Source of the DNA: Spartobacteria bacterium AMD-G4
GTDB taxonomy: Bacteria > Verrucomicrobiota > Verrucomicrobiia > Chthoniobacterales > Terrimicrobiaceae
Assembly: GCA_002290555.1 (NCBI GenBank)
Contig: NEUK01000062.1
Coordinates: forward strand, 1-64,000
Direction: 5' to 3'
DNA length: 64,000 bases
Numbering within the stretch: position 1 is the stretch's first letter; each line of letters begins with the position of its first letter. Of this stretch, positions 18,378 to 27,279 are shown in pieces. The translations under genes and the position numbers were made by a program. The notes beneath the pieces are model-generated. The model ran no database searches. It was not told the origin of the DNA and saw nothing but the letters and a program-made list of their open reading frames with translations.

Positions 18378-19369
18378 TGACTATGAATTGGGTCAAACAA
18401 AAATACGATCTTGTGATTCTGGCTGTAGCCACACTCCTTCTGGTATCCAACGCCGCTTGGATCGGTATGAGCCGTCTGGAGCCGGAAGATACTCAGGCAG
18501 GCCTCTCCGCGCCAAAAGACAACGCGATTCCGCCTGTGAATCTTGATGCCATCCGCCAAGCGGTGGTGCTCGCCGCAGCACCAGCAAAATGGAAGTCTCC
18601 CACCGATTTCCCCACAGGCACTCCTGAGCGAGGGTTATTGCTCGTCTCCCGCCGTTACCTGCTCAAGGATAGTAAACTTATTGACCCTTTCGCGGAAAAC
18701 AGCGAACAACTTCACCCCCCCATCACCAACGAATGGCTCCTCGCTTATGGCCTTGATTACACGGACATGACGATTAAGGAGAAAGACTCCGATGGCGATG
18801 GGTTTTCAAACCTTGAGGAATTTCAGAACAACGCCGACCCGATCGACCCTAAAAAAGCTCCTCCCTCGTTGAACAAACTCAAACTTGTGAGTTTCAAGCC
18901 CGTCCCCTTCCGCCTTGAATTCAAAGGTGATCCTTCCGGTGATGGCAAGGAATTTCAAATCAACTTCAAAGATCTCAAGGGGCCAGCTCGCACCCAATAT
19001 CGGAAACTGGGAGAACAGATCGAAGGGGCTCCTTACAAAGTCGTCAAGTATGAGCCCAAACCCGGTCCGAACGGAGTCAACTCATCTGGCGACCTCTCCG
19101 AGCTCATTATTCAAAATATCGAAACCGGTGATTCGATTATCTTAGTTTACAATAAAGAAGCCAACGACCCGACCTCTTTAGGGACTTTCCGTAATTTGCT
19201 CGCCGGCGGCGATCAAGATTTTACGCTTAAGAAAGGCGAGGAATTCACCCTAAAGCCTGATAATCGCAAATTAAAACTCATTGACATTTCCGCCACCAAA
19301 GCCCAAGTACGCGATGTCACTACGGGTGATCTTTTTCCCGTTCTACCGATCAACTCCTCATCTCCCTGA
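18377..19369 (+). CDS. Amuc_1099-like protein with a DxDxDG calcium-loop motif
   Basis: 330 residues with one N-terminal membrane segment (about 12-32) and a large periplasmic part. Residues 137-149 read DSDGDGFSNLEEF, an EF-hand/thrombospondin-3-like calcium loop followed by NNADPIDPKKAPP, a pattern common in extracellular proteins. The C-terminal half is beta-rich (LKLIDISATKAQVRDVTTGD), somewhat like PilP domains that link inner-membrane parts to the secretin. Position matches Amuc_1099. A PilP-like bridging role is inference. The ATG at 18377 overlaps the previous TAA; a second ATG at 18383 is equally possible. Confidence 0.65.
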   Translation: MTMNWVKQKYDLVILAVATLLLVSNAAWIGMSRLEPEDTQAGLSAPKDNAIPPVNLDAIRQAVVLAAAPAKWKSPTDFPTGTPERGLLLVSRRYLLKDSKLIDPFAENSEQLHPPITNEWLLAYGLDYTDMTIKEKDSDGDGFSNLEEFQNNADPIDPKKAPPSLNKLKLVSFKPVPFRLEFKGDPSGDGKEFQINFKDLKGPARTQYRKLGEQIEGAPYKVVKYEPKPGPNGVNSSGDLSELIIQNIETGDSIILVYNKEANDPTSLGTFRNLLAGGDQDFTLKKGEEFTLKPDNRKLKLIDISATKAQVRDVTTGDLFPVLPINSSSP

Positions 19370-19375
19370 CCTGAA

Positions 19376-21862
19376 ATGACCAAATTTCCATTCTGGCTCC
19401 CAGTCTTTCTTCTCTTTGGCCTTACCTCAGCCGCTCTCCAAGGGCAGTATCCTGGTGTCCAAGGAGCCGTGGAATCGCACATCCAGGTGCTCGAGCAAAA
19501 ACTGAGTTACAGCAACGATTTGGTGAAACAAGGTGAAACGGCGCTGGATGGTAAAGACTATGAGGCGGCTTATGCTTTTTTTAAGAGTGCGGTTGATACG
19601 CTGCCGCAGGGTGGCGATGCTTCTGCCAAAGCGCGTGGGCAGGCGCTGAGTGGCTTCTGCAATGCCGCTGTGCTCCTTGCCCGCCAGAGGGTTTCCGAAG
19701 GGCGTTATGCGGATGCCCGCTCGATTGTCGAAGTGGTTTTGGAGAAGCGCTACGATCCCGATTACGGCCCAGCTCAAAATCTCCGTTCCCAGCTTATGGA
19801 TCCACAGGGTTTTATGGATCGAGGCACAATCACTCCTCGCCATGTTGCAAATACCGAGGAGGTCAAGCGCCTCATTCAAGAGGGCGATGGCTACTACGCA
19901 ACCGGACGCTACGACATCGCCTTCAAACGGTGTGAACAGGCGCTCAATGTCGATAAATACAACATCGCTGCCCGCCGCTTGATGGAAAAAATCAATGTGG
20001 CCCGCCAAGAATATGCGGACGCCGCCTACAGTGAAACACGGGGAGCCTTGCTGGCAGAGGTGGACAAGGCCTGGCAGCTCCCGCTTCGGAAATTTACGGA
20101 TGGTTCCACATCCATCGTAGAGCAACCTCAGTTGGACACCCGTGGCAGCCAAGCCATCAACAACAAGCTCGACGAGATTATCATCCCGCGGATTGATTTC
20201 ACCGACTCATCCATCAAGGAAGCCATCGCCTTCATCAAAAAACGCGCAGCCGATCTGGATGAGGATGATTCGGATAACAAAGGCATCAACATTGTTCTCA
20301 AGCTTCCTTCCGACTCACCAGACGCCGCTTATCCGATCACGCTTTCGCTCACCGATGTTCCTTTGCGCGAAGCTTTGCGCTATGTCACGGAGGCGGCCAA
20401 TCTTAAGATCAAAATTGAGACCCACGCGGTCGTCGTAGTGCCGGCCACCGAGAACACGGATGTGCTCGTTACGAAGGAATACAAAGTGCCTCCGGGCTTC
20501 ATCCAATCAACGCCCGGGAGTGCTCCGCCGCAAATCAGCGGTGTGGCTGCGGGATCCCAATCGGTGATCGCCGTACGTTCTCCTGCGAAGGACTTCCTGG
20601 CCTCGCAAGGCGTGGAATTTCCGGAGGGCACCAGCGCCAACTATATCTCTCTCACAAGCCGACTCATCGTCAAAAACACACTTCCCAACCTTGAACTCAT
20701 CGATGCGCTTGTGGAAACCTCCGAGGCCACGAAGCCAACCCAAGTCGAAATCGAGGCTAAATTCCTTGAGGTTTCGCAGAATAATCTCAACGAACTCGGC
20801 TTCGATTGGCTTCTGGGCCAGTTTGCCCTTGCCGGCGGATCGGGTGTGTATGGCAGCGGTGGCACGATCGGCCTTGGCAGGACGATCAACAGCGCAGGAT
20901 ATCCGCTCGATAACCCAGGAGGAAATCCCGTTGGTGCAAATTCCAATACCTCAGGCCCCCTCACTGCAGGAAATCGCGGTGGAACCACGGGGATCAGCCT
21001 GAATGCGGTGGATGCCGTTCTTCTTGGCTCACCAGCCGGGCCGGCGCCCGGCATTCTGAGCGTTGCTGGAGTTTTTACGAATCCTCAATTTCAGGTTATT
21101 CTCCGAGCACTAAGCCAGAAGAAAGGCATCGATCTTGTAAGCGCTCCAAAAGTAACGACCAAAAGCGGAAGCACGGCAAAAATCGAAATCGTCCGGGAAT
21201 TTCGCTATCCGACACAATTTGATCCTCCTCAACTCTCTGCCACACAAGGATCCACTTATGCACCAGTTGTTCCAAACTCTCCGAGTGCGTGGGACACTAA
21301 AAATACAGGCATAACCTTGGAGGTGGAACCCACGGTGGGTCCAGATTCCTATACTATTGAGCTTCGCCTGGCTCCGCGTGTCATTGAATTTGATGGGTTT
21401 ATAAATTATGGGAGTCCGATTTTTGCCTCTGTGGCCGCTAGTGTGACAACTGTTGTTGCCCCGATCTTTAGTTTTCTCCTCCCCTCGGCAGTCTTCGAAG
21501 CGACACCGAATACTATCAATCAACCTGTATTCTCTACACGCGAAGTCGATACCCAAGTATCTGTTTACGACGGTCAAACGGTCGTCATGGGCGGGCTCAT
21601 GCGTGAGGATGTGCAGAAAGTCCAAGACAAGGTTCCGATCTTAGGGGACATTCCCTTGGCGGGAAGGCTTTTTCGGACGAATGTGGATCAGCATATCAAG
21701 CGTAACCTTCTTATGTTTGTGACTGCTGGCCTACTCGATCCTGCTGGGCAACCCATTATTGAAGCCGATGAGGATGATCAACTTCTCCCCGAAGTGGATG
21801 TCAACGCTATGCTGAGCGATGTCATTCCCTCGGATGTTCTTTCTGCTCCGCTTCCCCAATAA
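19376..21862 (+). CDS. Secretin, type II/IV secretion family (Amuc_1098-like), copy 1
   Basis: 828 residues with a signal peptide (cleavage near residue 20-23). An N-terminal helical repeat region contains TPR-like units (GYYATGRYDIAFKRCEQAL), unlike classical PilQ, which has AMIN domains. Secretin N-domains follow (IDFTDSSIKEAIAFI; PTQVEIEAKFLEVSQNNLNE), then the secretin barrel ending in the signature VPILGDIPLAGRLFR (about 753-767) and KRNLLMFVTA. It should form a multimeric outer-membrane gate for the pilus-like machine. It lies six bases after the Amuc_1099-like gene and ten bases before a paralogue. Confidence 0.92.
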   Translation: MTKFPFWLPVFLLFGLTSAALQGQYPGVQGAVESHIQVLEQKLSYSNDLVKQGETALDGKDYEAAYAFFKSAVDTLPQGGDASAKARGQALSGFCNAAVLLARQRVSEGRYADARSIVEVVLEKRYDPDYGPAQNLRSQLMDPQGFMDRGTITPRHVANTEEVKRLIQEGDGYYATGRYDIAFKRCEQALNVDKYNIAARRLMEKINVARQEYADAAYSETRGALLAEVDKAWQLPLRKFTDGSTSIVEQPQLDTRGSQAINNKLDEIIIPRIDFTDSSIKEAIAFIKKRAADLDEDDSDNKGINIVLKLPSDSPDAAYPITLSLTDVPLREALRYVTEAANLKIKIETHAVVVVPATENTDVLVTKEYKVPPGFIQSTPGSAPPQISGVAAGSQSVIAVRSPAKDFLASQGVEFPEGTSANYISLTSRLIVKNTLPNLELIDALVETSEATKPTQVEIEAKFLEVSQNNLNELGFDWLLGQFALAGGSGVYGSGGTIGLGRTINSAGYPLDNPGGNPVGANSNTSGPLTAGNRGGTTGISLNAVDAVLLGSPAGPAPGILSVAGVFTNPQFQVILRALSQKKGIDLVSAPKVTTKSGSTAKIEIVREFRYPTQFDPPQLSATQGSTYAPVVPNSPSAWDTKNTGITLEVEPTVGPDSYTIELRLAPRVIEFDGFINYGSPIFASVAASVTTVVAPIFSFLLPSAVFEATPNTINQPVFSTREVDTQVSVYDGQTVVMGGLMREDVQKVQDKVPILGDIPLAGRLFRTNVDQHIKRNLLMFVTAGLLDPAGQPIIEADEDDQLLPEVDVNAMLSDVIPSDVLSAPLPQ

Positions 21863-21872
21863 GGACCAACTG

Positions 21873-24476
21873 ATGACTTTTCCAATAAACACGATCCCAG
21901 CGTATTCCAAAGCCCACCCTGCCTTCTTGGGTGCTGTTTTGGTTTTTATCCTCGCAACCTCACAGATTCCAGTCTGCGCAGAGACAGACTTGGTGAGCCT
22001 CGCCGAGCGTGAAATCCTTAAGCGGCAAGAGGAGTCGATGCGAGCAGAAGATTTTGTCATCAAGGCCCGCCGTGACCAAGCTGACAAAAACCGCGAGGGT
22101 GCCTATGCCAATTACCTGCAAGCGATCCAAATGACTCAAATGGGATCGGCCACAAAGGGTAGGCGGTCTGCTCTCTTATTGGATTTCAGCAAGGCCGGAA
22201 TCGACTACGCCAATCGTTACCAAGAGGCGGAGAATGTTGCCAAGACTATTTTATCTCCGGACATAAATCCCTCCTACAAACCCGCCGTTCAACTCCTCGC
22301 AAATCTGGAGCAACCTGGATACTACAACCGCACAGTATCTCCAGCGTTTGCCTCAAAGCGCCAGGAGGTATCCGCGCTACTCAATCAGGCTGAGGGATAC
22401 TATGCTACTGGGCGCAATGATCTTGCCACCAAACGCTACGAACAAGTCCTCAATCTTGATCCGTATAGCATCGCCGCACGCAGTGGGATGGAAAAAGTCA
22501 ACAAACAGCGCAAGGCATATTACGACAGCGCTTACAATGAAACACGCAGCCGCATGCTCTGGCTCACAGACCGCGCGTGGGAGCGCCCGGTCAAGAACCT
22601 CAAATCCTCCGGTCGTGACACGGGGGGCTCCGCCTTCGGTGGGAACGCTGCTGCCGGATCTAAGGATGCCATCAATAATAAACTCAATAAAATCGTCATA
22701 GATAAAATTGATCTCGAAGATGCCTCGATCCGTGAAGTGGTTGATATTTTAAAACAAAAGAGCCGTCAACTTGATACGAGCACCGACGACCCCAAGAAGA
22801 AAGGGGTCAATATTGTGCTGAAATTGGCCTCGCCGCCCACTACGACACCCTCCGCTGATGGACAACCGGCCGCCGGAGGCGCCTCTTCAGAACCCACTGT
22901 CACCGAAGATACTAAAATTTCCCTCTCCTTAAAAAATGTTCCCCTCATCGAGGCTGTTCGTTACCTGACCGAACTTGCCGATCTGAAGTATAAAATCGAG
23001 CCCTTCGCAGTTTCTATCATCCCCATCACCGAGAATACCGAAGATTTGGTCACCAAAGAATACCGCGTGCCACCCGGATTTATCCCCGCCTCGTCCGGAG
23101 AGAGCATTCCTTCCGGTCCACTCCCCGGTGGACAGGGGGCAGGGGATGCCAATACACGCATCACTGGTCGCCGCAATGCCACACAATATTTTACCGAGCA
23201 GGGGGTTCCGTTTCCAGCTGGTGCATTTGCCCAATATGTCGCTTCGGGAAGCAAGCTCATCGTGAGAAACACTCAGGCTGCCGTGGATTTGATCGATACC
23301 ATCGTGGAGGGGGCGACCGGAGTGGCTCCTATACAGGTTGAAATCGAATCGAAGTTTGTGGAAATTTCCCAAAATAATCTGAATGAACTCGGCTTCGATT
23401 GGATGCTGGGGCCTTTTTCCATCGGAGGCGGGGTTTACGGCGACGGCGGAACACGAGCGGGAGGGCAAGAGCTCTCAACAGCCTACTATGAGAACTATCC
23501 TTTTGGAGATGTGGCCTCAAATCCGCTCACTGCCGGAAATCGCAACGGCATTGGAACCAGCTATAATTCAGCCATCACCGCCAATAGCATTAATGCTCTG
23601 CTGGGAGGAATCCCCCAAGGCACGAATGTGGCTTCGCCAGGTGTGCTTGGAATAGCAGGGGTTTTCACAAACCCACAATTTCAAATGGTCATCCGCGCTC
23701 TTAGCCAACAAAAAGGCGTCGATCTGATGTCCGCTCCCAAGGTGACCACTAAAAGCGGCATCAAAGCCACGATCAAGGTGATTCGCGAATTCCCATATCC
23801 CACAGAGTTCAACCCACCGCAGGTGCCGCCGCCTGTAACAGGGGGGGTGCAAGGCGGAAATGCCCAAGGCGCTGCTGGTATTGTGGTTACCAGTGGAGCG
23901 GTGACACCCTCGACGCCATCAGCTTTTGAGAAAAGAGACCTCGGTGTAAGTTTGGAAGTCGAACCGCAAGTCGGTGCGGATAATTTCACTATCGATCTCT
24001 CGCTCTCGCCTGAAGTTGTGGAGTTTGATGGGTTCGTTAACTACGGATCGCCCATTGTGGGTCCGAGATACGACCCGAATCTCATTTTGGCAGGAAATCC
24101 TTCGGGCATCGGAACTTTTATTCTCACGCCCAATATTATCAACCAGCCAATCTTTTCTGTCCGCAAGGTGACCACAAGTGTGAGCATCTGGGATGGTCAG
24201 ACGGTGGCTCTCGGCGGGCTGATTCGTGAGGATGTGCAGAAGGTGAACGATAAAGTGCCGATCCTTGGAGACATTCCTCTGGCGGGGCGTCTCTTCCGCT
24301 CAAATGTAGATCAGAAGATCAAGAAAAACCTCATCGTTTTCGTCACCGCCCGTCTCATGGATGCGCAAGGGCAGCCGCTGATCCAGGAAGATGAGGAGGA
24401 GGGACCCGTGGAGCCGATCGGCCTTCCTGAAGACCTGCCACCTCCGACGATCACCACGCGCTCGGTGGGGAAATAG
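21873..24476 (+). CDS. Secretin, type II/IV secretion family, copy 2 (paralogue)
   Basis: 867 residues, the same architecture as copy 1: signal peptide (hydrophobic GAVLVFILATSQIPVCA), TPR-like repeat (GYYATGRNDLATKRYEQVL), secretin N-domains (QVEIESKFVEISQNNLNE) and the signature VPILGDIPLAGRLFR (about 795-809). Near-identical blocks at the same positions show it arose by tandem duplication. The two differ in N-domain insertions (copy 2 has a glycine/proline loop around TPSADGQPAAGG). The ATG at 21873 follows AAGGA by seven bases and precedes the signal peptide, so I prefer it over the track start at 21819. Whether the copies form mixed or separate rings is unknown. Confidence 0.92.
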   Translation: MTFPINTIPAYSKAHPAFLGAVLVFILATSQIPVCAETDLVSLAEREILKRQEESMRAEDFVIKARRDQADKNREGAYANYLQAIQMTQMGSATKGRRSALLLDFSKAGIDYANRYQEAENVAKTILSPDINPSYKPAVQLLANLEQPGYYNRTVSPAFASKRQEVSALLNQAEGYYATGRNDLATKRYEQVLNLDPYSIAARSGMEKVNKQRKAYYDSAYNETRSRMLWLTDRAWERPVKNLKSSGRDTGGSAFGGNAAAGSKDAINNKLNKIVIDKIDLEDASIREVVDILKQKSRQLDTSTDDPKKKGVNIVLKLASPPTTTPSADGQPAAGGASSEPTVTEDTKISLSLKNVPLIEAVRYLTELADLKYKIEPFAVSIIPITENTEDLVTKEYRVPPGFIPASSGESIPSGPLPGGQGAGDANTRITGRRNATQYFTEQGVPFPAGAFAQYVASGSKLIVRNTQAAVDLIDTIVEGATGVAPIQVEIESKFVEISQNNLNELGFDWMLGPFSIGGGVYGDGGTRAGGQELSTAYYENYPFGDVASNPLTAGNRNGIGTSYNSAITANSINALLGGIPQGTNVASPGVLGIAGVFTNPQFQMVIRALSQQKGVDLMSAPKVTTKSGIKATIKVIREFPYPTEFNPPQVPPPVTGGVQGGNAQGAAGIVVTSGAVTPSTPSAFEKRDLGVSLEVEPQVGADNFTIDLSLSPEVVEFDGFVNYGSPIVGPRYDPNLILAGNPSGIGTFILTPNIINQPIFSVRKVTTSVSIWDGQTVALGGLIREDVQKVNDKVPILGDIPLAGRLFRSNVDQKIKKNLIVFVTARLMDAQGQPLIQEDEEEGPVEPIGLPEDLPPPTITTRSVGK

Positions 24477-24509
24477 CCTCTCCAAACGAGCTGTCCCGCT
24501 GAGGAGGTC

Positions 24510-24537
24510 TTGATTGCTTTTCGTGGCGTTCTAAATT
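24510..24537 (+). promoter_or_regulatory. Possible promoter giving a leaderless dinG transcript
   Basis: TTGATT (24510-24515), a 16-base spacer and TAAATT (24532-24537). The dinG ATG begins only six bases after the -10 box, so transcription would start at or near the ATG itself, consistent with the absence of a ribosome binding site. Confidence 0.4.
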
Positions 24538-24543
24538 GCTGCA

Positions 24544-26541
24544 ATGATTTCGATTCGGGAGGAATTTGAGGTTGGTGTGGCGTCGTCTTTCCAACGGGAA
24601 GTGGAGGAGATTTTTTCCGAGACGGGCATTCTCTCGGGAGCTTCGTCGTTTGAATACCGCGCCGAGCAGCAGCGAATGGCTGGAGCAGTGGCTCGAACGA
24701 TCGAGACCGGCGGGCATCTGGTGGTCGAGGCGGGCACGGGCGTTGGAAAATCCCTCGCCTACCTTGTGCCGGCCGTGCTGCATGCTGTGAGGACGAAGCG
24801 CAAGGCGGTGATCTGCACCCACACGATCGCTCTCCAGGAGCAGCTCATGTTCAAAGACATTCCGCTTGTGCAAAAAATCGTTCCCGATGAGTTTGAGGCG
24901 GTGCTGCTGAAAGGCCGGCAGAATTACCTTTGCACGACGCGCTTGGCCCGTGCGCTCACGCAGTCGAAGGAATTGTTCTCCACGCCCCAGCATGCCGACT
25001 TGGAGCGGATCCGCGAGTGGAGCATGCAGACGAAGGACGGCTCGTTGAGTGATTTTCTGGAGCAACCGGATCCTACCGTGTGGGAGGAGGTGCGCAGCGA
25101 GCAGCATCTCTGCACCCCGAAGACATGTGGCCCCGGCAGCGGGTGTTTTTATCAAAACCTCCGACGCCGCGTGGCCAATGCGAAAATGGTCGTCCTCAAC
25201 CATGCTCTGTTTTTCACGCTGCTGAATGGTGTGGAGGACGCCGAGAACCGCACAGGCGGGCTTCTTTTTGCAAATGACTTTGTGATCTTCGACGAGGCCC
25301 ACACGATGGAAGAGGTCGCCGCCCGCCACATCGGCATGGAGGTGTCCCAACTCGGCCTGCGTCGCGTCATTCAGCGCCTCTACAACCCGCGTAGCAAAAA
25401 AGGACTCTTTCAGATGCTCAAAAACGGGCCCGCGTGTCGCGCGGTGAGCGATGTCCTGCCAGTGGCGGACAGCTTTTTTCAGCAGGTCACCAAACAATGC
25501 CATTTCAAAAAAGGCAGGGAGTTCCGGGTTCGTGAAGCAGGCCTTGCCGAGGGTGGTGAGGTGTGTGGCGCCTTGGCGCGTCTTGGCGAGTTGATCGGGA
25601 TCGAAGCGGGAAAATGTGACGATGAAACCCACACCTCCGAACTCCAAGAGGCTGCCCGCAAGCTGCGTGAGGCGCGCGGGGCGATTACGGACTTTCTCGC
25701 GCTCGAGGAGCCCGACCATGTCTATTGGGTGGAGCAATACGGCCGCACGGAGGAGTTCTGCACCCTGCGCACCGCTCCCGTGAACCTCGCCGATGCCCTC
25801 CGGCGCCTGATCTTTCGCGAGGGCGCGTGCACCGTGCTGACCAGCGCGACGCTTTCCACTGGCGCGCCGGATTTGTCGTATTTCCGAAACCGCGTGGGAG
25901 CCGAGGATGTGCCGGCCCTCCAGATCGGGAGTCCCTTCGACTACGAGAAACAGATGAGCCTTCACCTTGTCGAGAAGATGCCCGATCCCAAGGCCCCGGA
26001 TTACGAAGCCTCGCTCGCCAAGTGGATCGCCCATTTCACCGAAAAAAGCGAAGCGCGCGCGTTTGTGCTTTTTACGAGCTACCAGACAATGCGCTCGGTG
26101 GCGGAATTGGTGGAGCCCGTTTTCGAGAAGAGAGGCTGGCAACTTCTCGTGCAGGGCGGGGGCATGCCAACGCAGCGGATGGTGGCGGAGTTCAAGGAAA
26201 ACCCGCACAGCATCCTCTTCGGTGTCTCCAGTTTCTGGACCGGAGTTGATGTGCCGGGCGAGGCGCTTTCCAGTGTGATCATCACCCGACTGCCCTTCAC
26301 CACACCCGACCACCCGCTCACCGAGGCGCGTCTGGAGTCCATCGAGGCTGAAGGTGGGCGGGCGTTTGAAAACTACTCGCTGCCCGAGGCGATCCTCAAA
26401 CTCCGCCAAGGCGTGGGCCGCCTCATTCGCAGCAAGACCGATACTGGCACTATTGTGATCCTCGACAGCCGGATCGTGTCGAAGCCGTATGGGCGTGCTT
26501 TTCTGCGGGCTATGCCGAAATGCCCCGTGGAAATCCACTGA
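24544..26541 (+). CDS. dinG: ATP-dependent DNA helicase, DinG/XPD family
   Basis: 665 residues. Walker A VEAGTGVGKS (about 61-70), DEAH box (250-253) and a late helicase motif (RQGVGRLIRS) mark a superfamily 2 XPD-like helicase. Cysteines 130, 190, 195 and 201 (NYLC; CTPKTCGPGSGC) form the expected 4Fe-4S site. DinG unwinds 5'-overhang DNA, R-loops and D-loops and helps forks pass transcription units. The large antisense ORF 24451-27306 is a shadow of this gene and radC. radC follows after 39 bases, so the two may share a transcript. Confidence 0.93.
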   Translation: MISIREEFEVGVASSFQREVEEIFSETGILSGASSFEYRAEQQRMAGAVARTIETGGHLVVEAGTGVGKSLAYLVPAVLHAVRTKRKAVICTHTIALQEQLMFKDIPLVQKIVPDEFEAVLLKGRQNYLCTTRLARALTQSKELFSTPQHADLERIREWSMQTKDGSLSDFLEQPDPTVWEEVRSEQHLCTPKTCGPGSGCFYQNLRRRVANAKMVVLNHALFFTLLNGVEDAENRTGGLLFANDFVIFDEAHTMEEVAARHIGMEVSQLGLRRVIQRLYNPRSKKGLFQMLKNGPACRAVSDVLPVADSFFQQVTKQCHFKKGREFRVREAGLAEGGEVCGALARLGELIGIEAGKCDDETHTSELQEAARKLREARGAITDFLALEEPDHVYWVEQYGRTEEFCTLRTAPVNLADALRRLIFREGACTVLTSATLSTGAPDLSYFRNRVGAEDVPALQIGSPFDYEKQMSLHLVEKMPDPKAPDYEASLAKWIAHFTEKSEARAFVLFTSYQTMRSVAELVEPVFEKRGWQLLVQGGGMPTQRMVAEFKENPHSILFGVSSFWTGVDVPGEALSSVIITRLPFTTPDHPLTEARLESIEAEGGRAFENYSLPEAILKLRQGVGRLIRSKTDTGTIVILDSRIVSKPYGRAFLRAMPKCPVEIH

Positions 26542-26580
26542 GGCTCGCCTTTGTCGCAGGATGCAGGTTAGCCTGCTCCT

Positions 26581-27279
26581 GTGGAATCCACACGCCTTCA
26601 GGAAATGCCCATGGACGAGCGTCCGCGCGAAAAAGCCGAGCGCCATGGTTTCGATGCGCTCTCCGACGCCGAACTGCTCGCAATCTTCATTCGCACCGGT
26701 CTTCCTGGAAAAAACGCACTCGCCGTGGCACGCGACCTCTTGCGCGACTGCGGTGGCTTTGCCCCACTCTCCCGCTGCACACCCAAGGAAATCCGCCGCC
26801 AGGCCAAAGGCATCGGGCCCGCCAAATCCCTCGAAATGGCGGCCGCCTTTGAGATCGGCAAGCGCCTCGCCCGCGGCAAGACCCTCTCGCCGGTCCTCGA
26901 CACGGCGGAGCGGATATTCGATTTCTTCGGCCGCGAGTTCATGGCCATGCGGCAGGAGTCGCTGCGGGTTCTTCTCCTCGACACGAAGCTCCGCCTCATC
27001 TGCATCGAGGAAATCAGCCTCGGCTCGCTCAACGAATGCATCGCGCATCCGAGGGAAATTTTCCGCCAGGCTCTTGTCCACAGTGCGTTCGCCGTTGCCG
27101 TCGTGCACAACCATCCCAGTGGCGATCCCTCGCCGAGTGCTGCGGACTACCGGATAACGCGCAATTTGAAAGAAGGCGCGCATTTCCTCCAAATTAATCT
27201 CATCGACCATGTCATTCTTGGCTCGCCGGATGGTGGTCGCGTTCCCTATTTCAGTTTCAAGGAAGCAGGCATCATATGA
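26581..27279 (+). CDS. radC: RadC family JAB-domain protein
   Basis: 232 residues. A helix-hairpin-helix-like N-terminal half (LSDAELLAIFIRTGLPG, AKGIGPAKSLEMAAAFEIGKR) precedes a JAMM/MPN metal domain with HNHPSGDPSPSAAD (His176, His178, Asp189) and an upstream acidic residue in the EEISLGSLN region. RadC is widely annotated as DNA repair but its biochemical role is unproven. The start used is GTG 26581; ATGs at codons 9 and 11 (MPMDERP) are possible and keep the family's usual N-terminus. The stop overlaps lpxA as ATGA. Confidence 0.92.
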   Translation: MESTRLQEMPMDERPREKAERHGFDALSDAELLAIFIRTGLPGKNALAVARDLLRDCGGFAPLSRCTPKEIRRQAKGIGPAKSLEMAAAFEIGKRLARGKTLSPVLDTAERIFDFFGREFMAMRQESLRVLLLDTKLRLICIEEISLGSLNECIAHPREIFRQALVHSAFAVAVVHNHPSGDPSPSAADYRITRNLKEGAHFLQINLIDHVILGSPDGGRVPYFSFKEAGII

